From Flavivirga aquatica (GTDB lineage: Bacteria > Bacteroidota > Bacteroidia > Flavobacteriales > Flavobacteriaceae): DNA of 64,000 nt. Position numbers and translations under genes: made by a program. Below, piece by piece: positions 35,172 to 44,833 of the stretch (position 1 is the stretch's first letter; every line of letters starts with the position of its first letter). A model generated the notes under the pieces. The model worked only from the letters and a program-made list of their open reading frames with translations, was not told the DNA's origin and did not search any database. The stretch covers positions 122,857-186,856 of the forward strand of contig NZ_MDJD01000049.1 of NCBI RefSeq assembly GCF_001747085.1, read 5' to 3'.

Positions 35172-37382
35172 ATGACAAGCATAAAGCGCTTTATTTTATT
35201 GTTTATTATTATTTATGGCCCTTATGTTTTAGCACAAAATGTAACTTCTGCTAAAAGAGATACATTAAATTCGATATTTAAAAAATCTGTAAAATCCTTA
35301 GAGTCTTATAATTATAAGGATGCTATAAAGTATAGCTCAAGGCTTATAGATTTAAGTACGCTGTATAAGGATGATTATCATGAATTTTTAGGATACGATT
35401 TATTAGGTACTGTTTATCGTAAAATTGATGACTCAATAAGTGCTAAAGCAAATGCAGAAAAGGCGCTTCAAATAGCTTTGGAGTGTAAATCTGATAGCCT
35501 TATATCTTGGAGTTATGTTAATTTAGGAGTGATTTATAGTGAAAATGAAAACACAAAAGATAAGGGGATTGTTTTTTTTGAAAAAAGTGTTGCATTAAAT
35601 GAAAAATTAAAAAATGAAGAAGAGGTATATCTCATTTATATAAATTTAGCCTGGTCTTATTTGGATTTAAATCAAGAAGATGAAGCTTTTAAAATTTTGA
35701 AGAAGGCAAATTCTATTTCAGGAAACCCTAAAATTAGTAGATTAAATAAAGAATTTATTAGGTTTTTATTTGGAAGGTATCATTATCAAAAAAAGAATTA
35801 CAGGCTAGCAAAAAAAAAGCTCATTTCTGTAGCAGCAGTTGCAGATCAAAAAGCGTTTCATGATCTAGGGGGAGAGGTTTATAATTTTTTAACAAAACTT
35901 TATTTTGACACAGGGGATTATAAGAATGCTTATTTAAGTCTTGAGAAAACAAACTACCATGATGAAAAAATTTTTGATGCAGAAAAATTAGAAGCAACAG
36001 AAATAGCGAGTGCTAAATTTAACATTAGAGAGTATCAAAAAGATCTTGATGTTGCATTGAAAAAGAAAAAACTTTCGGATGAACTTTTTAAGAAAACAAA
36101 TCAAATAAAAACAGCTTTTATTATTACAACATTTGTGTTGCTTTTTGCATTAATAGCTTTCTTTTTACTTCTTAATTCTAGACATAAATATGTAAATAAA
36201 CTGCAGACTAAAAATATTGAATTAACAGAAGCTAAAGAAAAGGCAGAAAGATTATCAAAAGTAAAAAGTAAGTTTTTCTCAACTGTAAGTCATGAATTAC
36301 GAACACCTTTATATGGTGTTATTGGAATTTCATCTATTCTTCAAGAGGATAAAAAACTTTCGGAGTATACAAAAGATTTAAATTCTCTTAAGTTTTCTGC
36401 AGATTATCTTTTGGCTTTAATTAATGATGTTTTGTTACTCAACAAAATGGATGCTGAGGCACTAAAATTAGAAGAGACACCTTTTCAATTAAATGTTTTA
36501 ATTAATAGTATAATAAAGTCATTTGAATTTAGTTTAGAGCAAAATAATAATAAGCTTTCTGTAAATATTGATAATAAAGTTCCTAACTTTTTAATAGGAG
36601 ATTCTATTAGGATTTCTCAAATTTTAATGAATTTAATAGGAAATGCAATTAAGTTTAATGAAAATGGAAATGTATGGCTGGATGTACAGTATGTTGAAGT
36701 CACTGATGAAGGGAAATATAAAACAAAATTTATAATAAAAGATGATGGAATTGGCATTCCTGAAGAAAAACAAGAGGTTATATTTGAGGAGTTTAATCAG
36801 GTTGTAAATGAAAATTATAGTTATAAAGGTACAGGGTTAGGTTTACCTATTGTAAAAAAACTATTAGACTTGTATGAGAGTGATATTTATTTAAAAAGTG
36901 ACTTAGGTAAAGGCTCAGAATTTAGTTTCTTTTTAGATTTTAAAAAGAATGGTAATTTAAAAGAGAATATGTCTAATAAGTCAATAGATGTTATAGAATG
37001 TACTTCCGAAAATCTAAATAGAGATATTCATATTTTAGTAGTTGATGATAATAAGATAAACCAAAAAATTACTCAGAGAATTCTTGAAAAGCATTATTTT
37101 ACATCTAGTACTGCAAATGATGGGGAAGAGGCTATTTTAATGATTAAGGAGCATGATTACGATTTAGTTCTTATGGATATTAATATGCCAAAAATGACAG
37201 GTATAGAAGCGACATTGGAAGTTAGAAAATTTAATTCTAAAATACCTATTATTGCTTTAACGGCTGTTGAAGTTAAAGAAATGCGTATAAAGATTTTTAA
37301 TTCGGGAATGAATGATATTATTCCAAAACCTTATGATGTTTCTCAATTCTTATCTACTATTCTTAAAAACCTTGCTAAATAA
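35172..37382 (+). CDS. Hybrid sensor histidine kinase/response regulator with TPR sensor domain
   Basis: A signal peptide is followed by a periplasmic TPR array (about 25-290). One membrane helix (about 313-334) and a short coiled coil come next. The HisKA domain has FFSTVSHELRTPL (His374), and the HATPase has NLIGNAIKFNENG and DDGIGIP. The receiver domain at about 615-735 holds HILVVDDNKINQK, DLVLMDINMPKMTG (Asp669) and IIALTA. This layout is common in Bacteroidota and signals through its own receiver, often to another protein. No DNA-binding output domain is attached. The cue is unknown. Confidence 0.93.
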   Translation: MTSIKRFILLFIIIYGPYVLAQNVTSAKRDTLNSIFKKSVKSLESYNYKDAIKYSSRLIDLSTLYKDDYHEFLGYDLLGTVYRKIDDSISAKANAEKALQIALECKSDSLISWSYVNLGVIYSENENTKDKGIVFFEKSVALNEKLKNEEEVYLIYINLAWSYLDLNQEDEAFKILKKANSISGNPKISRLNKEFIRFLFGRYHYQKKNYRLAKKKLISVAAVADQKAFHDLGGEVYNFLTKLYFDTGDYKNAYLSLEKTNYHDEKIFDAEKLEATEIASAKFNIREYQKDLDVALKKKKLSDELFKKTNQIKTAFIITTFVLLFALIAFFLLLNSRHKYVNKLQTKNIELTEAKEKAERLSKVKSKFFSTVSHELRTPLYGVIGISSILQEDKKLSEYTKDLNSLKFSADYLLALINDVLLLNKMDAEALKLEETPFQLNVLINSIIKSFEFSLEQNNNKLSVNIDNKVPNFLIGDSIRISQILMNLIGNAIKFNENGNVWLDVQYVEVTDEGKYKTKFIIKDDGIGIPEEKQEVIFEEFNQVVNENYSYKGTGLGLPIVKKLLDLYESDIYLKSDLGKGSEFSFFLDFKKNGNLKENMSNKSIDVIECTSENLNRDIHILVVDDNKINQKITQRILEKHYFTSSTANDGEEAILMIKEHDYDLVLMDINMPKMTGIEATLEVRKFNSKIPIIALTAVEVKEMRIKIFNSGMNDIIPKPYDVSQFLSTILKNLAK

Positions 37383-37425
37383 AGAAGCGGTAGAATAATT
37401 TAGATGTAGTATTGAAATAATTTTA

Positions 37426-37471
37426 CTTTGTTTCTCAATTTAACGTTTCGTGATTAAATCAAGAAACAAAG
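37426..37471. terminator. Long-loop stem between convergent genes
   Basis: CTTTGTTTCT (37426-37435) pairs exactly with AGAAACAAAG (37462-37471) across 26 bases. It lies between the convergent hybrid kinase and SDR genes and could end either transcript. The loop is long and no T-run follows, so the call is weak. Confidence 0.35.
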
Positions 37472-37512
37472 CATTTAATATTTTATTATTCTGAAAAGTG
37501 TAAATTTTCACT

Positions 37513-38246
37513 TTAATCGAACCCTCCAGAAATGCTTATTTTTTGTCCTGTTATCCAAGAGGCATCATTAGAAGCTAAAAATGTAGCTAGTTTAGAAACA
37601 TCACTTGTTTTTCCAATTCGTCCAAGAGGTGTGTTTGCAATAATAAAAGTTTCCATTTCTGTATTAATAGGATTTCCTTCTGTTTGAGTAGGTCCTGGTA
37701 ATATTGAATTTATACGAATATTTTTTGCTCCAAGTTCTTTGGATAAAACTCTTGTTATACCATCAACGGCACTTTTTGTAGCTGTATATAAAGATGTCAT
37801 TGGTGTTGCTTTAACGCTTGCTACAGAGCTAATGTTTATAATACTACCTCCATTTTTTTCAAAATAATTTATAGCTTCTTGAGTGGTTAGAAGAACGCTT
37901 AGTACATTGGTGTCGAATTGATTATGAAACTCTTTTTCTGTAACCATTTCAATGGGTTCAAATTTATAAGTACCAGCATTATTAACCAAAATGTTAATTT
38001 CTCCAAAGGCCTCTTTCGATTTGGTAAATAGTTTTTTAACATCGTCTGATTTTGTAACATCTGCTTGAATTGCAATTGCTACACCTCCATTTTTTTCAAT
38101 GTCACTAACAGTATGTTCTGCTCCGTTTTTATCTGTATTGTAATTTACAATAACTTTAATTCTGTTGCCATTGATTTAGCAATTTCGGCACCTATTCCTT
38201 TTGATGCTCCTGTAATTATAGCAACTCTATTCTGTGATTCTTCCAT
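37513..38246 (-). pseudogene. Short-chain dehydrogenase/reductase, broken by one frameshift
   Basis: The N-terminal part starts with ATG at 38246: EESQNRVAIITGASKGIGAEIAKSMATE, with the NAD(P)-binding TGASKGIG. It runs into a stop in that frame. The family sequence resumes one base out of frame (IKVIVNYNTDKNGAEHTVSDIEKNGG, then NILVNNAGTYKF) and continues intact through SISSVASVKA, the catalytic YTATKSAV and SILPGPTQTEGN to 37513. One base missing from an A-run near 38158-38163 explains it. If restored, the protein has about 244 residues. A Crp-like regulator gene lies upstream on the same strand. Confidence 0.88.
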
Positions 38247-38317
38247 TGTTCTAAGTATTTGTTTTTACAAAATTAGATTGATGGAGTTTAGGAATTTTTG
38301 CTAAATGGCAAAAAATG

Positions 38318-38881
38318 CTATTTGGCTCGTATTCTACTTAAAGTATATTGAGAAATACCAAGATGTGAAGCAATATGCTTTTGAGAAACGCGCTGAATAA
38401 TTGTTGGGTACCTTTGCATAAACTTATTATACCTAGTGTAAGCATCGTCAACAAACATTTCACTTTTAACAGTATATTTTTCTAATAAAGCCTTGGCTTT
38501 TAAAGTGTTTATAATTTGTGAAAAATTCGAAATATTTTTTTCAAAAAATTCAAAAGCGGTGCTTGTTATAGTAACAACTTCACAAGCTGTTATTGCTGTT
38601 ATATTTTCTTTGGAAGGCTCTTTATTTATAAAACTATCTAAGTCTACAGCAAAATTATTTTCAATTGCAAAATATTTAATAAATTCTTCTTCATTAGAGT
38701 TGTAGCCTTCAACTTTAAAAATCCCTTTTTTTATATAGCTTAATTTTTTGCAAATTTCTCCGTTGGTATTATGTTTTTGTCCTTTATTATAAGTTTCAAT
38801 TTTCATTCTTTCCTCCATTAAAAGGCGCTCATTATCTGAGATAGGGAGTATTGAATTAAAAAGATCTATTAAACTATTCAT
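38318..38881 (-). CDS. Crp/Fnr-type transcriptional regulator
   Basis: A 187-residue protein with an N-terminal cyclic-nucleotide-binding-like beta-roll (about 28-115; CKKLSYIKKGIFKVEGYNSNEEEFIKYFAIENNFAVD). A C-terminal winged helix follows (QRVSQKHIASHLGISQYTLSRIR). It lacks the ligand residues of true cAMP receptors as far as I can see, which is usual for the many Bacteroidota members. The SDR pseudogene follows 71 bases downstream on the same strand. A regulator-enzyme pair of this kind is common in the phylum, so the SDR was probably its target or partner. Confidence 0.9.
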   Translation of the reverse strand: MNSLIDLFNSILPISDNERLLMEERMKIETYNKGQKHNTNGEICKKLSYIKKGIFKVEGYNSNEEEFIKYFAIENNFAVDLDSFINKEPSKENITAITACEVVTITSTAFEFFEKNISNFSQIINTLKAKALLEKYTVKSEMFVDDAYTRYNKFMQRYPTIIQRVSQKHIASHLGISQYTLSRIRAK

Positions 38882-38987
38882 TTCTGAATTTTTATAAGAA
38901 TAATTATTCAGCTAATAACTATTAGTACAATATAGAATTATGCTTTATTGCTTTAATTTTTTTAAAATTTAGAACCTGTATTTTAAG

Positions 38988-39977
38988 TTAAGAAATTAAC
39001 TTAACAACATCTTTGGCAAAATAGCTAGCTATAATATCGGCACCAGCACGTTTAAAGGCCGTGGTCGTTTCCATCATAACTTGGTCGTGATTTAACCAGC
39101 CTTTTTCGGCAGCAGCTTTAATCATAGCATATTCTCCACTAACTTGATATATGGCTACAGGAACATCTACGTCGTTTTTAATGTCTCTTAAAATATCAAG
39201 ATAAGAAATACCCGGCTTTACCATAACAATATCTGCACCTTCATCTATATCCATTTCGGTCTCTCTAATGGCTTCAAAACGATTAGCGTAATCCATTTGG
39301 TATGTTTTCTTGTCTTTTGGAATGTCAACCATATCTACAGGAGCAGAATCTAAGGCATCACGAAAAGGACCGTAAAATGCCGAAGCGTATTTAGCAGAAT
39401 AACTCATAATTCCTGTGTTAATAAAACCTTCATCTTCTAAAGCTTCACGAATGGATAAAATACGTCCATCCATCATATCGCTAGGAGCTACAAAATTAGC
39501 TCCAGCTTGAGCATGAGATAAACTCATTTCGCTTAAAACCTCAGCAGTTTCATCGTTTAATACTTGTCCGTTTTCAATTATACCATCATGTCCGTAAGCA
39601 GAATAAGGATCCAGAGCCACATCGGTCATTACCAACATGTCTGGACATGTATTTTTAACGGTTTTAATGGCGCGTTGCATCAATCCGTTTGGGTTTAATG
39701 CCTCTGTGCCTTTATTGTCTTTTAAATTATCTGGCACTTTTACAAAAAGCAGTACCGATTTTAAACCTAATTTCCATAAATCTTTAATTTCACCTTCTAG
39801 TAAATCTAAGCTATAGCGAAAGTAGTTAGGCATAGATGCAATTTCTTCTTTTATTCCTTTTCCCTCAACTATAAAAAGTGGTACTAAAAAATCATTAGGT
39901 GTTATTATGGTTTCTTGAACTAAAGAACGAATGGCTTCGTTGGTTCTTAATCTTCTATTTCTTCTTAATGGGAACAT
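38988..39977 (-). CDS. hemB: Delta-aminolevulinic acid dehydratase (porphobilinogen synthase)
   Basis: Condenses two 5-aminolevulinate molecules to porphobilinogen in heme synthesis. The two active-site lysines are in SYSAKYAS (Lys196) and VMVKPG (Lys254). The segment TDVALDPYSAYGHDG (about 118-132) has Asp/Ala where zinc-type enzymes have the three-cysteine site, so this is the Mg2+-dependent class. At 329 residues it is full length. A TAACTTTG box lies 55 bases before the start. It is the right-hand... that is, lowest-coordinate member of the heme gene region and is divergent from the helicase gene. Confidence 0.97.
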   Translation of the reverse strand: MFPLRRNRRLRTNEAIRSLVQETIITPNDFLVPLFIVEGKGIKEEIASMPNYFRYSLDLLEGEIKDLWKLGLKSVLLFVKVPDNLKDNKGTEALNPNGLMQRAIKTVKNTCPDMLVMTDVALDPYSAYGHDGIIENGQVLNDETAEVLSEMSLSHAQAGANFVAPSDMMDGRILSIREALEDEGFINTGIMSYSAKYASAFYGPFRDALDSAPVDMVDIPKDKKTYQMDYANRFEAIRETEMDIDEGADIVMVKPGISYLDILRDIKNDVDVPVAIYQVSGEYAMIKAAAEKGWLNHDQVMMETTTAFKRAGADIIASYFAKDVVKLIS

Positions 39978-40031
39978 GGTTTATATTTTTAAATAAAAAA
40001 CGATTCAATTTATGGAATTGATTATTTTTAG

Positions 40032-40039
40032 CAAAGTTA
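40032..40039 (-). promoter_or_regulatory. -7 box for hemB (TAACTTTG)
   Basis: A perfect TAnnTTTG on the minus strand 55 bases before the hemB ATG, in the 83-base gap shared with the divergent helicase gene. No -33 TTG is seen at the usual spacing. Confidence 0.35.
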
Positions 40040-40060
40040 ATCATTATAACAATTTTCATA

Positions 40061-42697
40061 TTGAGTTCATTGCTAGAAAAATTAAACTTTATTTATTCAT
40101 GGAGAACCTATCAAGTTAGAATATTAAAGAATTTTGAAAAATATATTGAAGATAACCATTTTCATTTTATTGCTCCTCCTGGTTCAGGAAAAACGATATT
40201 AGGTATTGAACTTATAAAAAGAATAAATAAAAAAACACTTGTTCTTAGTCCAACACTAACAATAAGAAATCAATGGGAAGACAGATTGCAACAGTTTTTT
40301 ACTGATAAGCAAGATTTTAAATCGGTCTCTTTCGATATTAAAAACCCAGAGCATATAACTTTTATAACTTATCAGTCGTTACACGCTTTTTATAAAACTT
40401 TTGAAACAGATGAAGCGTATTGTTCTTTTTTTAAAACAGAAAAAATAGAGGTCTTTGTTTTAGATGAAGCCCATCACTTAAAAAATGTATGGTGGAAATG
40501 TTTAATGAAGATAAAAGCTAATAAGGCATTTAATATTGTAGCTTTAACAGCAACACCTCCTTATGATAGTGAGCAAGCAGAACTCTCGAAATATTTTGAA
40601 CTTTGTGGAGATATTGACGAAGAGATTTCTATACCAGAATTAGTTAGAGAGCAAGATTTATGCCCACATCAAGATTTTGTATACCTTTCTAAGCCAGACG
40701 ATTTAGAAATTAATAAAATTGTTGATTTTAGACGAGAAATAGCAGATTTTGTAGATAAATTAGTAAACGATGATGTGTTTATTGTATTTCTAAAAAAACA
40801 TCGATTTTTTAGTGATACTGCTTTGTTTTTAGGAGATATATACAGTAATATAGAGTACTTTTCTTCATTATTAATTTTTTTAAATACAGCAGGACTTAAA
40901 ATTTCATATGAGAAATTAAAAGTTTTAGGTTTCTCTAAATCTGAAGCTATTGTGTTTCCAGAATTGACATTGAATTGGTTAGCTATTCTATTTCAAAATA
41001 TTTTAATAAATGATAGGGAGCAGCTTTTGGAAGATAAAGATTATATTTTAAGATTAGAAAAACAATTAAAAAGACTTCATGCTTTTAATAATAAAAAGGT
41101 AGATTTTATTGGACAAGAGTCTATTTATAAATCTTTAACCAATAGTAAAAGTAAACTGAAAAGTATTGTTGAAATTTTGAGTTCGGAAAGTAATAGTTTA
41201 AAAGAAGATTTACGCTGTGTTATTTTAACAGATTATATTAGAAAAGAATTTTTAAATACCACTAAAGAAGCCGTTTCAACAATTAATAAAATAGGCGTTA
41301 TTCCTATTTTTCATTTTACTAAAGAAGCTTTTCCCAATGCATCAAAAATAGCAGTGCTTACAGGAAGTATTGTTATAATACATCAAAACATCATAAAAGC
41401 TTTTAATAACTTAAAAGAGGAGGATGTGTTTTCTTATAATGCTCTAGACACAAATAATGGCTTTTTAAGTATATCTACTAGTCAATCTAATAAAAAATCT
41501 ATAATTAGTATTATAACTAAGCTATTCGAAAAAGGGATTATTCAAGTTATAATAGGTACAAAATCTTTACTTGGAGAAGGTTGGGATGCGCCTTCTATTA
41601 ATAGTTTAATATTAGCTTCTTTTGTAGGGTCTTTTGTGTCGTCAAACCAAATGCGAGGTAGAGCAATTCGTAAAGACGAATTAAAATCCAATAAAACAGG
41701 TAATATATGGCATTTAGCATGTGTAGATGCAACTCAAAAAACAGGTGGTCATGATGTAGAAATATTACGGAGGAGATTTGATACTTTTTTAGGAATATCT
41801 AATACAGATTATCCTTTTATAGAAAACGGAATGCAACGGTTAGATTTTCCAGAATACATTTTAGAACAAAATATTGATGTGTTAAACAAGGCCACATTAA
41901 AGTTAGCTTCTAATCGTTCTTTTACTGCAAAAAAATGGAACGAATCTATTGGTAACGGGATGAAGATAAGCAAAAAAATAAAGCTCAATTATTTAAATAA
42001 AGTATCTTTTAAGAAACAAAAAGAAATGTACTTTTTAGATGTTGTAAGATTTATTTTTATAAACTTAACAGGTGCTATGTTGTTATTTTTTCTTGAGTTT
42101 TTCTTAAGAAATTTGAATGTTGTATTAAATAAAGGAACTTTAGCTTTTTTGTATGCTTTAATAGCTTCTTTTTTATTGTCTTTTGGGTATAAATTATATA
42201 AAGCAATAGGTTTATATATAAAACATGGCTTTTTGTATAAAAAAGTTAATAAGATTGGGTATGTTGTTTTAAAGACATTTAGTGAATTAAATTTTTTAGA
42301 TACAGATATAAAGTACCTTAGAGTAGAATCTTATGTTGAAAATGGAGGTGCTGTATTTTGTGGTTTATCAGGAGGAACCCAATTAGAAGAAACGCTTTTT
42401 GTTAAAGCACTAGATGAATTACTGTCTCCGATAAAATCACCTCGTTATTTAATAACTAAAACTAATTTTTTAAAAAAGAAGTTTGATATAGAAAATTTTT
42501 ATTCGGTTCCAGAAATTTTTGGAGACAGGAAAAAAAATGCGTTAGTTTTTCAAAAACATTGGAAAACATATATGGGTAGTTCTAAACTAATTTATACAAG
42601 ACAATTAGCAGGAAGAAAAATGCTTTTAAAATCACGCTTATTCCATGTTAGCAGTTCTTTTTTAAAAACGAGTAGAATGGTTAGTATATGGAAATAA
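40061..42697 (+). CDS. SF2 DEAD/DEAH-type helicase with two C-terminal membrane segments
   Basis: The helicase core has a Q-like WRTYQVRILKNF, Walker A PPGSGKT (39-45), the box DEAHHLK (Asp135-His138), motif III TAT (163-165) and a second RecA domain with GTKSLLGEGWDAPSINS and motif VI QMRGRAIRKDE (about 528-538). The linker at 190-400 is long. After about 640, two hydrophobic helices (about 663-685 and 697-717) are followed by a 160-residue soluble end containing GAVFCGLSGGTQLEETLF. Membrane segments are unusual for SF2 enzymes. Start TTG at 40061, because no ATG is near. Nucleic acid substrate unknown. Confidence 0.85.
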   Translation: MSSLLEKLNFIYSWRTYQVRILKNFEKYIEDNHFHFIAPPGSGKTILGIELIKRINKKTLVLSPTLTIRNQWEDRLQQFFTDKQDFKSVSFDIKNPEHITFITYQSLHAFYKTFETDEAYCSFFKTEKIEVFVLDEAHHLKNVWWKCLMKIKANKAFNIVALTATPPYDSEQAELSKYFELCGDIDEEISIPELVREQDLCPHQDFVYLSKPDDLEINKIVDFRREIADFVDKLVNDDVFIVFLKKHRFFSDTALFLGDIYSNIEYFSSLLIFLNTAGLKISYEKLKVLGFSKSEAIVFPELTLNWLAILFQNILINDREQLLEDKDYILRLEKQLKRLHAFNNKKVDFIGQESIYKSLTNSKSKLKSIVEILSSESNSLKEDLRCVILTDYIRKEFLNTTKEAVSTINKIGVIPIFHFTKEAFPNASKIAVLTGSIVIIHQNIIKAFNNLKEEDVFSYNALDTNNGFLSISTSQSNKKSIISIITKLFEKGIIQVIIGTKSLLGEGWDAPSINSLILASFVGSFVSSNQMRGRAIRKDELKSNKTGNIWHLACVDATQKTGGHDVEILRRRFDTFLGISNTDYPFIENGMQRLDFPEYILEQNIDVLNKATLKLASNRSFTAKKWNESIGNGMKISKKIKLNYLNKVSFKKQKEMYFLDVVRFIFINLTGAMLLFFLEFFLRNLNVVLNKGTLAFLYALIASFLLSFGYKLYKAIGLYIKHGFLYKKVNKIGYVVLKTFSELNFLDTDIKYLRVESYVENGGAVFCGLSGGTQLEETLFVKALDELLSPIKSPRYLITKTNFLKKKFDIENFYSVPEIFGDRKKNALVFQKHWKTYMGSSKLIYTRQLAGRKMLLKSRLFHVSSSFLKTSRMVSIWK

Positions 42698-42698
42698 A

Positions 42699-43472
42699 TT
42701 ACTCTAAATTCCTAACAAATTTTTCAACATTAAATTGAACATCATCTTCGCCTTGTTGGTCAAAAGGATTTTCTAAATGAGATTGAATATTGTCTAGCGC
42801 TACTAAAATAACACTAAATAATACAGGAACAGCAAATTGTAAACCATAGTTGTAGCTGGTTACGTTTTCTGCAAAATGAGGCCCGTAAATAATTGGTAAA
42901 ACAACAATAAATATATCACTATAGGTACGTAATGTACGAGGTGTTCTGTATTGGTAAATATGTTTAATACGTTCAAAAGAAATCATCATTTTGCTTAAAA
43001 ACTGATTGGAACGTGAGGCTTCTCCAGATGGCAAGCCATGAGCGCGTAAACTTTTTATAAATACAGAAAGATTGTTGAAATTTTGATATACACCTTTTTC
43101 AGTTTCTTCTAAATCTTGAACAGGGTTTGTAAATACTAGTGTACAGGAACTCAATAAGTTTTCAAGGTGTAGTTTGACTTCGGTTTTTAGTTCTTGCGGT
43201 GGATTTTCTAACCAATGCGATACTGCAAAGTATAGTGCTCTACCATGCGCTTTTATAGATCCATATTCGTCTAAAGCAACTTCACGGCGTTTATAGGCGC
43301 CACCAATAGAAAAGACTATTGGAAATACAATAGCAGTACCAATAAGTGTTAGGGGGAAATCCGCTTTAATATGAAAGTGTAAACAAAAAGCTGTCGAGGC
43401 TACAGATAAGCCCGTAATAACTAATGTTTTCCAATTAATAATTAATAAGGATCGTTTAATGGTTTTCAACAT
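42699..43472 (-). CDS. Bestrophin-like membrane protein
   Basis: A 257-residue protein with hydrophobic segments near residues 15-32, 38-55 and, in the second half, 187-203 and 215-235. The C-terminal LENPFDQQGEDDVQFN resembles the ENPFG..DDLP signature of bestrophin-type anion channels. Bacterial homologues form pentameric ion channels. The conserved pore-residue pattern is incomplete by eye, so a channel role is provisional. It is convergent with the helicase gene, with one base between their ends. YchJ and hemF lie upstream on the same strand. Confidence 0.7.
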   Translation of the reverse strand: MLKTIKRSLLIINWKTLVITGLSVASTAFCLHFHIKADFPLTLIGTAIVFPIVFSIGGAYKRREVALDEYGSIKAHGRALYFAVSHWLENPPQELKTEVKLHLENLLSSCTLVFTNPVQDLEETEKGVYQNFNNLSVFIKSLRAHGLPSGEASRSNQFLSKMMISFERIKHIYQYRTPRTLRTYSDIFIVVLPIIYGPHFAENVTSYNYGLQFAVPVLFSVILVALDNIQSHLENPFDQQGEDDVQFNVEKFVRNLE

Positions 43473-43497
43473 ATTCGTGTGCTGTTGTTTTATTTTA

Positions 43498-43884
43498 TTA
43501 TTGACTTAGTCCTAAATATTTCCATTGCTTGTTTTCTTTTACGAAAGCAGATTTTTCGTGAATAATATCCACTTTTCCATTTTCGTAAAAATAGGCATTA
43601 AATGTTACTGTGCCTTCGGTATCATTTTGCATACCCTTAGTGCTATTCAATACTTCTAGTTTTATCCATTGTACAGATTTTGCCCATTTAACAATGGATT
43701 TTTTTTCTTTTATAGGTCGCGTTTTTGTATGATGACTTTGCATTAAATAATCGCCATTTGCTAATACAAATGCACTATATCTAGAGCGCATTAATTGCTC
43801 TGCTGTTAAGGCGTTATTAATATCTTTATGTGCTTTTTCGCAGCAATTAGCGTATGTTTTTAAACTTCCGCAGTAACAATTCAT
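43498..43884 (-). CDS. YchJ-family SEC-C motif protein
   Basis: Begins with a zinc-ligand cluster CYCGSLKTYANCC (SEC-C-like, about 3-15) and continues with the YchJ core (AEQLMRSRYSAFVLANGDYLMQSHH, ending KSAFVKENKQWKYLGL). The longest frame has a TTG start at 43893, but the ATG at 43884 begins directly before the conserved CYCGS and is preferred, giving 128 residues. The ATG lies one base beyond the hemF stop, so it is probably cotranscribed with hemF. Function unknown; binds metal by family. Confidence 0.88.
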   Translation of the reverse strand: MNCYCGSLKTYANCCEKAHKDINNALTAEQLMRSRYSAFVLANGDYLMQSHHTKTRPIKEKKSIVKWAKSVQWIKLEVLNSTKGMQNDTEGTVTFNAYFYENGKVDIIHEKSAFVKENKQWKYLGLSQ

Positions 43885-43885
43885 C

Positions 43886-44791
43886 TTAATCAACCCAATT
43901 AATAGGTGCTTGTAATATTTTAATTAAGCGTTCTTCTTCGCTTCCAGTTTCTGGATGGTGGTCGTAGACCCATTGTGCATGTGGAGGTAAACTCATTAGG
44001 ATACTTTCTATACGGCCATTGGTTTTTAGACCGAAAAGTGTGCCTTTGTCATGTACTAAATTGAATTCTACGTAACGTCCGCGACGAATTTCTTGCCAGT
44101 TACGTTGCGCTTCTGTATAAGGTAAATCTTTTCGTTTTTCTACTATAGGTGTATAAGCATTAAGGAAACTATCTCCAACTTCGGTTACGTAGTTGTACCA
44201 ATTATCCATAGACATATCTTCTGAAGCTTTGCAATAATCGAAGAATAAGCCACCAATACCTCTGCCTTCATTTCTATGTGTGTTATAAAAGTACTCATCG
44301 CAACGAGCTTTATATTTTGGATAAAATTCATGATTATGATTGTCGCAAGCTGTTTTACAGGTTTGATGAAAATGTTTAACATCTTCATCAAATAAATAAT
44401 AAGGAGTTAAGTCTTGCCCGCCACCAAACCAGCTATCTATAATATCTCCATTTTCATTATACATTTCAAAATAGCGCCAATTAGCATGTACCGTTGGTAC
44501 CATTGGGTTTTTAGGATGCAATACCAAGCTTAATCCGCAAGCAAAAAAATCGACATCTCCTACTTTAAAATAGGTCTGCATAGATTTTGGTAATTTACCA
44601 TGTACTCCAGAAATGTTAACACCTCCTTTTTCAAAAACGTTACCGTTTTCAATAACGCGTGTACGCCCACCACCACCTTCTGGTCGTTTCCAGATATCTT
44701 CTTGGAATTTAGCTTTTCCATCAATAGCTTCTAGCTTGGAAGTTATGGTATCTTGTAACCTTTGAATGTATTGGTAAAACTTGTCTTTCAT
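43886..44791 (-). CDS. hemF: Oxygen-dependent coproporphyrinogen III oxidase
   Basis: Decarboxylates two propionates of coproporphyrinogen III to vinyl groups, using O2. Family blocks are intact: DIWKRPEGGGGRTRVIENGNVFEKGGVNISGVHG, HANWRYFEMY, DSWFGGGQDLTPYY, GRGIGGLFFDY, RRGRYVEFNLVHDKGTLFGLKTNGRIESILMSLPP. The frame opens 48 bases earlier, but the ATG at 44791 gives the usual 301-residue protein (KDKFYQYIQRLQ). It indicates aerobic heme synthesis. hemN is absent from the window. The gap to the acetyltransferase upstream contains a small inverted repeat at 44834-44850. Confidence 0.96.
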   Translation of the reverse strand: MKDKFYQYIQRLQDTITSKLEAIDGKAKFQEDIWKRPEGGGGRTRVIENGNVFEKGGVNISGVHGKLPKSMQTYFKVGDVDFFACGLSLVLHPKNPMVPTVHANWRYFEMYNENGDIIDSWFGGGQDLTPYYLFDEDVKHFHQTCKTACDNHNHEFYPKYKARCDEYFYNTHRNEGRGIGGLFFDYCKASEDMSMDNWYNYVTEVGDSFLNAYTPIVEKRKDLPYTEAQRNWQEIRRGRYVEFNLVHDKGTLFGLKTNGRIESILMSLPPHAQWVYDHHPETGSEEERLIKILQAPINWVD

Positions 44792-44833
44792 TGGTGTTAA
44801 ATCATATTTTTTATTAAAACAGGAGTCTTTTTT

